Shown: positions 9,850 through 21,722, numbered from the stretch's first letter. The stretch: 64,000 bases of DNA from Chondrus crispus (GCF_000350225.1 NW_005178810.1:409508-473507), one strand, 5' to 3'. Made by a program: numbers and translations. Notes: generated by a model from the sequence alone, not told the origin.

Positions 9850-12442
9850 GGTTGATGGGTCAAGGGAGTAACTGAACTTAGTGGTGGTTCGCCATCAAGG
9901 AACAGAAAATGTTCCTATCGGCAATCTGTAGAGACACTGGAATTGCTCGTGATGAGCATTTGGGAGCCACGATGTTCGACTCAGGATTTCAAATTTAGTT
10001 TCTCAAGCAAAAGAACCGCGCATTTGCTATTTTTGGAACTGTTTAGGCCGTGCGGGCCACCATTGCAGACTTATGACGCTTTTTACAGTAACCCTTTGTG
10101 CGAAATACTGGCATGGCGGCTTGATTGTTAGATTTTCAGTTGATTGTATGCATTTTGTCCGTTGTTCAATTGTCTATGGCCTTGTGCGATTTAGAGGGCA
10201 CTCCCCGAGTACTTTCAGGTAGAGGACGTTTTCCCCGTCTTTACGAGAGGACAGAACAGGACAACAAGAAAATAGAGGGGACCCCCCTACCCTCGCATTT
10301 CTGAATACAACTCTCGCCCCTTTCGCATAGGGTACACCCTACCTATCCTCACCTTACACAATTTCCAAGTTTCCTCCCCTAAGCACACCTTACACCATCT
10401 TTACATCTCTCTTTCCGCTAAGCATACAACATGGTACTCTTGTGGAGGCTAAGAATATAACATTGTACTCTTGTGGGATTGCGGCCGTGGCGTGATGTCA
10501 GCAATCAACAATATCATGAATAATAGATTCCATACCTGCTGGCTCCCTGTTTGAGAGATTTTCAGGGAGTAAGCAGTTGAAATTATCCTCTATGGCAGCG
10601 GGTAAACGCGTCTTAGTGACGAGGCGGCGAAGTGCCAGGCCCACGTAGATGGGGCGAAATTTCCGGGGGAGGGGTGAAAGGAGATCCAGGTCGATTCGGC
10701 AAGGACCGGGGTCCTGCAGTCTGGAATATCGCCACTACCGAAGCGCTGAACAATTGCACGTGAGTACGGACAGTCCAGTGATACCTGTCTCAGTGCTGAC
10801 AGACGTACGTACAAGCAACTGGAGCAAACGCGGTACCGGTCGGGTCCAGCGGTGGATGTTAGATTTCGGGAGCGGATGGCGCGGAGTATCTATTTTGAAA
10901 AAGGTTGGTGGGAGGTCAGTGGGCGTGAGCGGTTATATGGGCGCCTTCAGAGAAGGGCGGCGAAGGGCAGAACGCATAATAGAGATGCGCCTTTGAGGCA
11001 GATTCACGTGTACAAGAGTTGGGCGCAGAAAATTGCTCGTGTTGCAAGTCCAATCTTTTAAATATTTAAACTAGCTGTGATTTCATATTTCACCGTATTC
11101 CCCACTTCGGCGACTATACGAATTTTTAGACAATTCAATCATTATAAGCTAGCGTATAGTGCAAGAATACGAACATGAGCATGAGAATGAGCAGCAGCGA
11201 GAGCATCGCCACTTTCAAGTTCGAGTAAGAACAGATCAGATGAGGTGAGGTGAGGTCGCCCTTTTCTACAATAGACAGAAGACAACAGATGCGTAAGTAG
11301 CAAGGAGGCAGTGCGCACATTAAAGAAGATAATTACAACGAAGCAGTAGTGGTGACAGTCGCACCTGCCACTTGCGTGTACATTACAAATCCAATGATGG
11401 ACAGTTATATGTGCTATCAAATGGCAGTATTTGAAAGGGCGTGGAAATACGGATGTCAAATTAAAATATGAATGGCAGCTGTTCACACTCATTTCAATAC
11501 AAGTTACAAACATTCGTATTGGAAAGAGTCATATTCATATTCATTGTCGATATCTCTCCGTGAGAGCCGATTGTCGCATAAGTTCCTGGACGTGATAATC
11601 GTGTACATAACTCGCTCCGACTTTTTTCACGAGAAGTGATCAAGTCGACGTCTCAGACGTCACTAGTGTGGACAGGACATGCGATTTGCCTCATATATGT
11701 AATTCTCCATGTCGCCACTTTACTAGACATAACAAAAAAATTAAATATGTCAGATTTGCTCTACTGTCCAGTACACCGGCCACAACAGTGTTTTAAAAAG
11801 TCTACGAAAGATCCATTCACTCTATATTCCAGCGGTTGTAAGACATAAACTAATGTCGTTCCACAAGAGTCGTCTTACAGGAGGCATCACGGCATTCAAT
11901 GTTCTAAATCGGACAAAGTTTCGACGAGAAACAACCAGCTCCCATCTTTGCATGCTTTCTCGCGAACCCGGTTACGGATATCAAGTTCGTGCGAATGTCT
12001 GGGTGGATTACTGCCAGGAGTTCTAGGTTGAAACCGTGATCAGTTGTTGTCCTCAGAATTCCCAGACAGCTTGTGACGTTTGATGTGGAGCCTTCAGTGT
12101 GCGTGGTCAGTGGAGTTTTCAATTTCCACATTTAGGGTACGGTGTGGTTTATATGTGTGGGATGCATTGCTGAGTCGAATATGTACTTACGGTCACTGCT
12201 ATGCACGTCTTCTGGCTGGTAGGGGATTCTGTTGGCGACTGTGTTCATTGTGAATTCGTGGAGAGCGTTGCCGATATCGTTTGTTTCCTCGGACGATTTC
12301 GTGCTGTTTGCATGCAAGGCCCGTTGTGGTCCCCGTCAGTTGCCAGCCCCGCACATCGGAGCTCTACGTTCGCCGCGCGGGTTATTGAAGGCAGCCATGT
12401 CTTAGGAAATGTTTGCGAGTTGGTGCACGTTCATATTTGCAT
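9850..12442. other. Long anonymous spacer
   Basis: About 2.6 kb without a supportable gene. Positions 10200-10450 are C-rich and contain repeated short phrases (two copies of a segment with GTACTCTTGTGG near 10435 and 10470), possibly an old LTR. Positions 11060-12130 are AT-rich. Short open frames at 10649-11061 have no recognisable motif. Confidence 0.3.
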
Positions 12443-13093
12443 TCAGCGACTTCTGCTGCGACTGCAGCGCCAGGGATCGTCACAACTATGCTGAGCATGG
12501 CGAGGGTGCTGCTCGTGTTTCTGGCGGTTTCTGTACGACTCCTCTGGACTAGCACCTTGTAGGGCATCTGTTTGCGTTGGGTCGGCCTTGATGTTTTCTT
12601 CCTCAATGTCTTGTAGTCTCTCGTAAAGTTCGTCGTTTTTATTGTAAATTCCCGATATTTTATGGCTCGAAATATATGCTTTAACTGATGATGCTACCTC
12701 AGTCTCTCTACCACAAACTTTATTGAGGTCCGTTCGTTTGAGATATGAGGAGATTTTTCTTTTAACATCCAAGCGCGTTGTATGCGGCCCCGTTGGAGGT
12801 ATTCGGGTATCGTTTATTCTGTCTTCAGCTTGAAGCCCTTGATCTCCTTCTCGAGTATGGCGTGTAGCTTCGCTCATTCTTTTACCTGGATCGTGTCGAG
12901 CGTTTCGACGACTGTGAATGGTGTTTTGGAGTATATTTCGCCCGGGAGAAGGTCGGTAATATTTTTTTATTCTTGTGGCGATCATGCGGTTGCAACTAGG
13001 GAACAATTTGGCGTAGAATGTGCTTGTACCCTGAGTTGGGGGAGAGAAGCCTAGTTGGACAATTTCAAGTAATTTGCGCTGAATTATGTTCAT
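12443..13093 (-). CDS. Hypothetical 216-codon ORF, basic and polar
   Basis: An open minus-strand frame starts MNIIQRKLLEIVQLG. It is rich in Arg, Lys, Glu and Thr, with a probable helical segment (NKNDELYERLQDIEEENIKADP, about residues 155-176) and no membrane segment. No family is recognised. Length and composition are compatible with a real exon or with chance in this moderately AT-rich stretch. Neighbouring ORFs are transposase relics, so a mobile-element origin is possible. Confidence 0.25.
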   Translation of the reverse strand: MNIIQRKLLEIVQLGFSPPTQGTSTFYAKLFPSCNRMIATRIKKYYRPSPGRNILQNTIHSRRNARHDPGKRMSEATRHTREGDQGLQAEDRINDTRIPPTGPHTTRLDVKRKISSYLKRTDLNKVCGRETEVASSVKAYISSHKISGIYNKNDELYERLQDIEEENIKADPTQTDALQGASPEESYRNRQKHEQHPRHAQHSCDDPWRCSRSRSR

Positions 13094-13964
13094 GAGAGCT
13101 GATTTCCATTTGAAGTAGTTCGGTTCCGTGAGCTTGGGAGGTCTCTGTCTGAATCTCTATTGAGCGTGTGCGTCTTATATAGTGATTTAGGTTGTAGCAG
13201 GTTGTTGCAATGTTGTGGAGCGTTGTGCTTCTTACATATGGTTGTCCTGTTTGACGTCTTCTTCAGCCGGTGGTTTCACAGTGTCTTGCGATTTTTCTTG
13301 TTGGGCTTGTCTGGTCCTTTTCTAGAGTTCGCTGTAGACGTCTATTGCACCGTAGTAGTATGTCCGTCTCCGGCGTGGGGATGTGAGGATTGGGGACGGA
13401 ATGTTGAGTTGCTCGATACGAGTTTGTGTAGCTGCCCCGACTAGGATGAAGGAGAAGACGGGCTCTACGCTTTAATTTGAGGAGCAATGAAATTGACGGG
13501 CAATGGAAGCGGCTGTATTTTCACGAAGGTCCTGTGAGGAGGGATTCGTCACATAAAATAGGTACTGTAACAGGACGGATTCTGGGACAAGTCCAAGGAT
13601 ATATCTCAGGACAAACATCTGCGCGATCGCCAGGGAGTAACTTTAGGTACTCAATTATTGGTGGGTATGTAACTGTCCGTCCCATATCTCGACTCTTTAT
13701 AAAAAGTTGACACCCCCTTTTTTCACTCCATCGACAGATACTTCAGAAAAAGCCAGCTCTGACCCTGCTTTTGGCGCGAATTAAGTCTGCGTGTGCTTAA
13801 ACTGAAAGCTACTCCCGTCAAAGGACAATTCTACTCCAGCAAAGATTGCAGTTATAAACAAATAGTGGAACGAATACAGTACAGGGAAATGCTATTGGGA
13901 CTTCACATCTCTTTCAACTCGACCTCCATACTTTTCCAGTGCCGCTCGTCGTTTTGGATCCAAC
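13094..13964. other. Intergenic, nothing recognised
   Basis: AT-rich sequence with short open frames only. A possible 5' flank of the DDE relic that follows. Confidence 0.3.
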
Positions 13965-14730
13965 ATGCCCAACGACTATAAACGCATCCAACAGGCTATT
14001 TTGATCGGTTTCAAGATGGCATATCGTGGAACGATCTGTCAATTAAGCACTGTCTCGAGAACGGTGCTAGTCGCCGCGCATTTCGCCGTTGGTTCTCTCA
14101 AGCACCTTAATCCCAACCTACTTCACCTATGGACATTCGTATTGTCCTGCGTCCACCCGGACGCCCTTGCCTTATGATCAAAGACGAGGATTCCCTAATT
14201 GCTGACGCTGTAAGATGCTTTGCAATACCACTCTTACCAAGTCCGGCGTTGCAGATCTCGTTCAACACGATATTTAGCTGTTACCTTAAACAAGGCAAGA
14301 TGAAATTGCCTACAAGGACAGCCGTCCCTCAAAAAATTAGATTGCGGGGTTTGCTGGGCGCCATGACCTTGAGTACAGGGCAGTTCAAATGATTGAGGAT
14401 AGACGGTTAGCCGCAGTCACAATGCCAGTTGTTTGTGAACATATTGCCATGGTTAATGCCGTATTGCACTGTTTCAACATCAAGGATCCGAGGTAGATTT
14501 TTAATATGGACCAGTCCGGAGCATCGTTCGTCAAGGTGACGTGTCCGAGCCTGCGGAAAGGGGTCGGACCTAAACATACTGCATTCATACGGTCGACTGT
14601 TCGTACAAAAAGGAACTTAGAGAGAGTCATAATCATGCCTGTAGAGTCTGCGGTCGGCACTAAGTGCAAACCGATTGGGGGGGGGGGTTTCCCGGCAAAC
14701 AGGCATGTAATAGAGCAGGTGCGAATATGA
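13965..14730 (+). pseudogene. DDE-superfamily (pogo-like) transposase relic, N-terminal half
   Basis: Plus-strand pieces in several frames resemble a Tc1/pogo-class transposase. MPNDYKRIQQAILIG and SWNDLSIKHCLENGASRRAF look like an HTH start. GRPCLMIKDEDSLIADAVRCF matches the GRPxxLTxEEExLLxxxI linker. MDQSGASFVKV with SLRKGVGPKHTAF and IRSTVRTKRNLERVIIMPVESA (14506-14680) match the region around the first catalytic Asp. Frame changes occur between about 14060-14130, 14215-14260 and before 14506. Nothing downstream of the first Asp block survives, so this is a truncated pseudogene unrelated in sequence to the 8.3-9.8 kb copy. Confidence 0.6.
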
Positions 14731-15485
14731 ATAAAACGGGGACCCTTGCGTGCCCCTCACCTCGCACATTTTCCCTATCTCCTTCCGCCTATGCACCCCA
14801 ACATGTCCATAAGCTGTGATGACTCGAGATCCTTCTTCCCCTTTACTTCCGCGGTCGTGGTCCTATCTCTAATGGGCCCGTGCTGTTGCATCCGCTGGCG
14901 TAGTCAGTAGCGTCCCGATGTACAGGTTGCGCCTTGACAGCGAGAGCATCTTTTTCGTTCTTGTTGAGCATGCTCAAGTCGAGAAAAATAAGTTGAAAAG
15001 TAGCCTCATTTTGAGGCCACTTGTCTGCACCCTAACTACTGTAGTGCCTATCCGACCGGAGCTCGTCGGTTTCTCATATGTGGGCAGCTCTTTTGTCAGA
15101 CCGCACCGGGCAGTCTGTCCCTCAGGGAACAGACTTAACCTACGAGCCACGACGAGAAAACGAGGAGTCATCGGTCTCCTGTTCACACAGGTTATGGGCA
15201 CCTTCCGCTACCTTGCACAACTCCACCTTCCCCTCATCTGAAATCAGCAACCCAACCCAAAAAGACCCTACCATCCGATCCCTCCCCCCGCGGAGGAGCC
15301 CCAGGCTAAACCCCACTCCCCCTCTTACATATAATCTCACAAAATCTCATCCATCACCGCCTAACAATAAGACAAACCTCACGACAAATCACAAGAAAAG
15401 CAACACAACACATCACACAACACACGACACGACAAATACCACAACAAAAAGACAACACATCAACACAAACTACGACATATTCAAC
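14731..15485. other. Flank and probable leader of the copia fragment
   Basis: Contains C-rich and A-rich segments. Positions 15237-15485 are unusually purine-poor and rich in ACA/CAA triplets leading into the copia gag start, as expected of an untranslated leader. A copia LTR probably lies within 14740-15240, but its edges could not be fixed. Confidence 0.35.
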
Positions 15486-16756
15486 ATGGACAAACGACCT
15501 GACACTCTACGCCTAGACCCCACGAGCTACGGACCGTGGATCGCCGCTACACGAGCAGCAGCACACACTATTAACGCCATCGAACACCTAACAAGCAACT
15601 CCAACCAGCCACAAGAAGACACCGATCTTGCCACATTCCAAAGAAACAAAAACTACCTAATCGGCAATCACATCAATCCCCCTAGATAGCCAACCTAATC
15701 CTCACCCCCACCAGCGATCCAACTCCCTACCATCTAATCCAGGCTGTCACGTCCCACCTGGACACGACCAACGCCTCAGACTACAAATATCTGAAGCAGC
15801 TCGCTGAAAAAACTCATTACCTCCTTGATATGACCTTGGAGCAGTACATCTCTGCCCACGAACAAATCGGGACGAGAATGATCGCAGCACGGTACCAAGA
15901 GATCTCAGACCCCAAAACCACCGTCGAATTCCTCATCGACGGGCTGCGATTCAACCCGTCCACCGCCACCACAGGCAGCTCCCTATATGAGATGGCTAGT
16001 CATCTCATAGCTCTAGATTCTAACGACACCAAAGATTTCGTACACAAGTTCAGCCGTTTGACCATGTACAGGCAGCCGACGCAACTTCGACTGTCTCACA
16101 CGCACGGCAACGCAGGAAGCCCAAAAAATCAGAAATTAAGCACCGGCCCAACAATGGCACAACCGCACCCCACTCCGGTACCTCCCCATCCCGAAAAATC
16201 CATGCCGCTTCCACATGTCCCTCGGCGTCTCCCGCCCTAGACACACGGACATCGACTGCAACCACGCCGCACACCCCCGTCACCGTACACGCCAGCCGTC
16301 ACGATCAAAGCCATACCACACGGCACGTGCCGCTCACGGTCACTTTGACTACACCAGAGATACCGGAACGGCCATGGACGACACGACAAGCCAAGCACCC
16401 CTCGACGACACTTGTACTTACATCCTCGATTCGGGCGCACAACCCTCCCATATCACAGACCTCTCTACGATACACCAACCAAGGCCGATCCGCCACAAAA
16501 CAAAAACGGCGACTGACCAGATCGTGTAATGCACTCACGCCGGGCAGACGACGATCAAGACGAATAAGGGACACACGCTCAAGGTTTCAGCCGTCGTTTC
16601 CCCGGACATCACCAGCAACCTCCTATCCATCCGATCCATTGCGCAAACCCACGGAAACATCTTCTTCACGTCTAACGCCGCGTACCTCTTCGACAAGCAC
16701 TCCCGAGGCAAAATCATCGTCACAGCCTCATGGAACCTGCAGCAGAATGACGGATC
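15486..16756 (+). mobile_element. Ty1/copia gag-protease fragment (fossil)
   Basis: Plus-strand frames begin MDKRPDTLRLDPTSYGPWIAA, a copia-type gag start with its Trp-containing motif. They continue with YKYLKQLAEKTHYLLDMTLEQY and ARYQEISDPKTTVEFLIDGLRF (about 15790-15950), typical of copia gag core, and then TYILDSGAQPSHIT (about 16415-16456), the copia aspartic-protease motif, followed by VSPDITSNLLSIRSIA. The fragment is broken (about four breaks) and stops where LTR1-B begins. No integrase or RT remains. Confidence 0.75.
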
Positions 16757-17438
16757 TGCATTAGATTTAGATTTGGATCACTAACTGCGAGCGCACCACG
16801 CTCCGCAGTACTGACGCGCGTGTCCACATGTACCCCCATGTGTACGGGGGCACACGCAACCACACGCGCACACGCGTAATACACGTGTAGGAGGCGCGTA
16901 CCGCCGCGCGCACAGCACGCGTCGCACACGTGTGCTGTTAGCCCCGACGGCTGACAGCATTACAGCGCGGGACGACCCGCGCTACAGTAGGTTACTACAG
17001 CGCACCGGTACTGTAGTATTATGATAGACGATTTGTACAAATTAAATACGAGCGGGACTGGCGGCGGCGAAGGGGGACAAGCACGGACTTGTCCACGACC
17101 TACCGCCCAGGTCCGTCTTCCAGCTTAACTAACACGCGCAATCCGCCTTCGCGCGCGTTAACCGGGACTAAGCGGGTAGGGAACACACGCGTACGCCAGC
17201 GAGCCTAGATCCGCCTCCGCCCGTCAGCACTGGTACGTTACCCAACGCTGCTCCGGGGCGTCGAGGCGTAGATCGGCCCGCGCGTACGCTCGTCCCCAAC
17301 CGTCCCGCTCTACCGCGCTACCAGGGCCCGCTTCCCTGTCTCGTTATCTGTGTGTTCTCCCCGTCTTCTCGCTCTCCTCTAGGGTCTCGGTCGAGCTAAA
17401 GCATACACCCCTCTACGTCAGGGGGTGTTTACGCTACA
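16757..17438 (+). repeat. LTR1-B, 5' LTR of E1-B
   Basis: Aligns with LTR1 from near its beginning to the terminal GCTACA at 17433-17438. The outermost few tens of bases merge into the copia fragment. The hairpin TGCTGTTAGCC / GGCTGACAGCA (about 16933-16960) corresponds to TACTGTCAGCC / GGCTGACAGTA of LTR1-C, with one paired A-T to G-C replacement and one G-U. The leader GTGGTCTCCCGACCTAG follows immediately. Confidence 0.75.
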
Positions 17439-17517
17439 GTGGTCTCCCGACCTAGAAGACCCCGGAGTACGTTCTCCGAGAAGACTCCTTAGGCCTTCCG
17501 CGTCCGAACTCGTTGAC

Positions 17518-18183
17518 ATGAGCCAGGAGTACGAGCCCTCGATCCTCTCCGAAGCGGCGGATCCGAGTCCGGCCGCTCTGCGATCACCATCCGCCACGTC
17601 GGGCGATAGCGACGCAGGTCCTCGAGACCGCGAACCGTCACCCGGGTCCTCCGAAGAACAGGCGGCGGCGATGTTCGACTGCATAGCCGCCTACATCATG
17701 GAAGTACGAACGTCCCTCCGTGTCGATGTATCGGATGTCGTATACACTCGATGTATAGCCGAACTCCGCTCCCTACGTGAAGGGAGGTTCGATAGAGTAA
17801 CCCAATCCTTGGAGAATCTCCGAGCGCTGATCGACGAGCTACGCTCGCGGTTAGTGCTCGTCGAAGACTTGCGTCCCGTGTCGCCCGGACCGCCCGGGCA
17901 AGGTCGTCCCGAGGGGCCGACCGCTAGGAGACGACCTGAGGGTTGATCCTCCCCGTCCGCGGAACAGTTGGGTGCGTTCGTGCACCTCTCTGCCGAGCTC
18001 AACGCCACGCGTCGGCGTCTTCGTGACATGGAACGGAACATGGCCGCAAGACTGCCCGGTGCCCGCACGAGAGGGCCCGGTGGTACCGTACCTCTGAGCG
18101 CCGTCGCTACGGACCATTGGGGTCCGGCTGGTGCCGACACCAGCCGGACCGCAGTAGGCAACCGCCTTCCGACGGGCGCGAAT
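17518..18183 (+). pseudogene. E1-B gag, N-terminal part (Ty3/gypsy fossil)
   Basis: The frame starts MSQEYEPSILSEAADPSP and follows E1-A gag through the helical VYTRCIAELRSLREGRFDRV block and the coiled NATRRRLRDMERNMA block. It is broken (about one break) and ends at the junction with LTR2-d. Its stem at 18121-18150 (GGTCCGGCTGGT / ACCAGCCGGACC) is a covarying version of the one in E1-A and E1-C. By eye it is clearly more diverged from those two copies than they are from each other. Confidence 0.75.
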
Positions 18184-19051
18184 AGTGGCTCCGGCTGGGC
18201 GATATATACCTTAGCCCGCTGACCACCAAGTCAGTAAAGGTAACCCGAGTTGCTGGAGTTAGATCTCGCCTTCGTCGAAGACCGCTTCCGTTCACGCGAC
18301 GCGCTTCTCTTCTACGCTGCTAACGACATCCTCTATCGCTCGGGGTTCCATTCCTTTTCCTTATCCTTTTACCTTCTCTATCTCTAATTCCTATCCTTTT
18401 CTGTCTCTACCTCTAATTTTCCCTTAAGTGTGTTGGTTCCATTGGAGTCGGTTGCGACCGGTCCGGTGTAGGTGTTTTAGCTATCGGGCAACACGTGGTG
18501 TAGCGCTGCTACTGTTTCAAGTTCCGTAGGAAGGCTGTTGTAACGACGCCTCCGTCGAAGGTCTTACTGTATAAGACAGAGTTGGTACCACCTACCGCGA
18601 TCGCCATCGCGCTGGTGAGGGTGTTTTTAGCCATCGGGCAACACGTCGGTAGTAGCGTTGCTACACGGTTACGATCCCGTCGGGTAGTGCTGAACAAGCC
18701 CCCGTCGAAGACCTTGAGTTATACACAAGGTGCTGAAGACGCTCGTCGAGCATTAGCCTTACAACCCGGCGAACCGCGGTTACATCCTCGTAGACAAGCC
18801 CAACCCGCACTCGTCGAGCACTCAAGTCTTCACAAGTCTCTACCATCATTATCCTCCCGGGCCGGGCATCTTTCCTTAACCCCCCCCGTCGTAGTTGAGC
18901 TACCGTGGGCCGCAAGCCCACACAAGGGGAAAGGGAGTCTCGAACGCACCGTAGCGCGTGCCATCGGCAGTGGTTGTTGCTGTTGCTGTTTTTCTTCTTT
19001 TTGTTTGACCGTCGGATTGTGTTCGCGGCCTGCCAAGCACATTGCACTACA
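18184..19051 (+). repeat. LTR2-d, diverged and rearranged LTR2
   Basis: Begins inside LTR2 at the TATA-box segment (GGGCGATATATACC, about 18198) and ends CACATTGCACTACA at 19051. It holds an internal duplication (two copies of the CATCGGGCAACACG segment, 18483 and 18635). It replaces the rest of E1-B gag, so it marks an insertion or recombination inside E1-B. Confidence 0.65.
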
Positions 19052-19587
19052 GGGGGTTCCCTTTCCTTTTCCTTTATTTACCTGTCCTTTTCTATCTCTA
19101 ATTATACCTATTTTCCCTTATCTTGTGTTGGTGCCATCGGCCTCGGTTCCGACCGAACCGGTGTAGGTGTTTCGAGCCATCGGGCGGCACAGTTGGTGTA
19201 GCGCTGCTACTTTCATTTCATCCCGTTGGGCTGCGTTGCGACGCCCCCGTCGAAGGCCTTGTCGCGTTACAAGGTGTCGAAGAAGCTCAACGAACGTTGG
19301 ACTTACAACCCAGTGGAATCGGGGTACCTAAGAACGCGCCCCACCCCACACTCGTCGAGCAGTTCTCTTCGCAAGTCTCTACCACATCGATCCCGGGCCG
19401 GGCTATTTCTCTGTGCCCACCTATCAGGGATCTGAGGTACTATGAGTCGCAAGCTCGTTTAAACGGAGAAGGGAGAGTCGTAAACTCCGTAGAGCTGTGC
19501 CGTCGGCAGTTCTTCTTTTTGTTGCTGTTGTTCTTTTTGTGGGACCATCGGATAGCGGTCTCTGCCTGACAGGCGCATTGCACTACA
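19052..19587 (+). repeat. LTR2-e, partial LTR2 directly after LTR2-d
   Basis: A second LTR2 segment ends GCGCATTGCACTACA at 19587. The two share the end sequence but are clearly diverged. Together they form a head-to-tail pair of partial LTR2 copies. Confidence 0.65.
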
Positions 19588-20580
19588 GGTATTGTCCGAT
19601 AATACATCCCCCGCTACCGGAGGCGAGCACGGGAGCTCCTGTAGTGCCGATACAGGAGGGAGCTTACGTCGAGTCCTCGGAAAGCCCGACGTTAAGAGAA
19701 CAAGACACCGGGACAGCCGATGTCCCGGTGAGGCGTAACGATGGCGACGGGGGCAACGACGACCGAAAAGATTCGGTCGACCCCCTGACTCCCGCGAGCC
19801 CAAGGTCGCCGGAGAAAGGTCCGTGTCGTACGGACTCGAATAATCCGAGGGGCGTCACTGATCCGCGGACGCCCCAAGGAAGGGGGAGAAGGAAACGCAA
19901 GCGGGGCCAGCACTGAAGTCGAAGGCCCCCGGCGGAACGACCTCCCCGATAAGGTCGCCCCGAAGGTTGTCGACGGCGTCATTTGCCTTATGACGTCGAA
20001 GATTTACAACGTCCTCGGCTCGATAGCCACAGAGGGAAATGCATTTAAACCCCGCACGATCGCCGTTGATACGTGCTCGGGGTATAATCTGGTGAGGAAG
20101 GCCGACCTTCCCCCCGATTGGATGCGATACGTCGTGCACGACGCACCTCTGTCGCGATTGGCAGGCGCGAATAGCAACCCCCTCAAGCTTTCGGCCGTCG
20201 TCCGCCTGGCCGTGCGGTTGAGGAACACGGTGTTCCGAATTCCGGTCGAAGTCGCGACCAGCTCGCTGTGCCGGTCCTCCTCGGCACGGCCTTCATCGAT
20301 ACGCACGTGCGATGTATCGACATCGAAGCTCAACGAATGGAGCTACGCCAAGGCGGTTCCGTTGCCATCGTCGACGGAAAGGGGGAGTCGACTCCCCCTA
20401 CCAGGCGACACGGGCCACACACGGGTCGGCCAGACGTACGCGAGGAGGCCCCGCAGGCGATCGGAATCGCCCGCTGAGTTACCATCCCCGCGATGTCACA
20501 AGCACGCGTGCGTGCGAAAACCGCGGGGAGGGGCCTTGTGTTCCTGGAACTCAAGCCCTCACTCCAACACCGACATGGAG
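19588..20580 (+). pseudogene. E1-B protease region (Ty3/gypsy fossil)
   Basis: Nearly collinear with 54133-55125 of E1-C. It includes the aspartic-protease-like segment AVDTCSGYNLVRKADLP (about 20064-20114) and the following GTAFIDTHVRCIDIEAQRMEL. It is broken (about three breaks). It ends exactly where LTR3-a begins, so RT, RNase H and integrase are not next to it. The perfect palindrome GGGGGAGTCGACTCCCCC lies at about 20382-20399, and the stem CACCGGGACA / TGTCCCGGTG at 19706-19730. Confidence 0.75.
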
Positions 20581-21313
20581 TGTGTCGTGCACTGGGGTCG
20601 CGGTGTATAACCCCAAGGCAGAGCACGCGTGTTCGGAACGCGGGTTGTACGGGAGACCACCCGGTGATAACCGGCAACGGGGTCCGGGCGCGATCGGCGC
20701 AGTAGGTAGCAAAAAGGAGGGGTAGAACAGGGGATCGCCCAGAGGGGGCGGAGCGGTAGGGACGTCTCGCGCGGTAGAGCGGTTAGTATCCTCGGTAGCA
20801 GCACGCGCGGTAGAGCGGTTGGGATTCGCGGTCGTAGATGGGCTCGCGTGGTGTAGCACGTTATGTGCTAGACCGGCGCGAGGCTACTACCGCGGTTCCA
20901 GAAGCTTAGGAAAAGAACCCAAGGCTTCGTGTCTTCTTTACTTAGGGTCGAGCGTCGACTATATACTAGTCGACGTCGTAATAATAATAATAATTATTAT
21001 TATTAATTAATTAATTAATTAGAACACGGCAATAATTACCGGCGTACCAGCCTCAGCGCTGTACAGTACGCAATTCCCCCTGTATAGGGTTATGATACCC
21101 GCCTACACGTGGGAATCGACACGCCTAGACGTGGAGTGACAGACTGTCCGTACTTCGACAGGGCTTACACCCGGCCATGCCTGGGTGGGTAGTTACACGA
21201 TTACACGTGGTACATGTACACGATCATACGTGGGTAACACGTGGGATGCGCACCCGGGAGGGTGGCATCCAGCGTATGCCTCGCGATTGAGGGAGGCGTA
21301 ACAGTGCACTACA
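20581..21313 (-). repeat. LTR3-a, 3' LTR of an E2-related element
   Basis: A 733-bp segment. On the plus strand it begins TGTGTCGTGCACT and ends CAGTGCACTACA, so its ends are inverted in the LTR2 style. It interrupts E1-B protease sequence. Beyond 21313 a pyrimidine run (TAGCCCCCCTCTC) is the complement of a polypurine tract, which gives minus-strand polarity. A related segment lies at about 59015-59678. Confidence 0.6.
20954..21021. repeat. AT-rich palindromic microsatellite
   Basis: GTCGACTA..TAGTCGAC (20954-20974, 5-nt loop) is followed by (TAA)n, (TTA)n and (TTAA)n to 21021. The (TAA)/(TTA) halves are complementary and can fold on themselves. Confidence 0.8.
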
Positions 21314-21360
21314 TAGCCCCCCTCTCAGAGTAGAGCGTCCCCGCGAACTGTATTTCCGGC

Positions 21361-21544
21361 GATTTCGCTAAGTATGCGTACAGTATCCCGGTCGATGACC
21401 GCCCTGATTTCCGCCTAGTGGCATACAGTATCTCGGGTGGATGCCCGAATTGATTTCCGCCAAGTGGCGTACAGTACCTCGGGCAGATGACCGAATCGAT
21501 TTCCGCCAAGTGGCGTAAGTGTCCCGGGTCTAAGCCCGATATGA
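21361..21544 (+). repeat. Four 46-bp tandem repeats upstream of ORF3-d
   Basis: Units start at 21361, 21407, 21453 and 21499, each exactly 46 bp, with core GATTTCCGCCAAGTGGCG. Each unit carries short stems (CGCC/GGCG and CGGG/CCCG). The array fills the space between the polypurine tract of LTR3-a and the ORF3-d start, so it could be a leader or regulatory array for that ORF. Confidence 0.8.
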
Positions 21545-21722
21545 CCCGTCGGCGGAGCGGAAGGTGTTCCGACTACGGGGTGGTCCAGTATGTTCGTACG
21601 CCTCGCGAGTGTAGCCGGCGAGTATAGTCAGCTGGTGTCCGATGCAGGGTGCCATGTACGCGGGGATATACGCCCGAGATGGCGGAGTGTGGCCTCGACC
21701 GAGCGAGTTGTGGGGGCGAACC

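Noticed and set aside
10189-10560. Complete LTR
   Set aside because: C-rich composition and repeated phrases are suggestive, but no TG..CA ends, target duplication or second copy could be shown.
16720-16929. Cys-rich minus-strand ORF as a small secreted protein
   Set aside because: It comes from CACGTGTG-type repeats in LTR1-B hairpins, not from conserved coding sequence.
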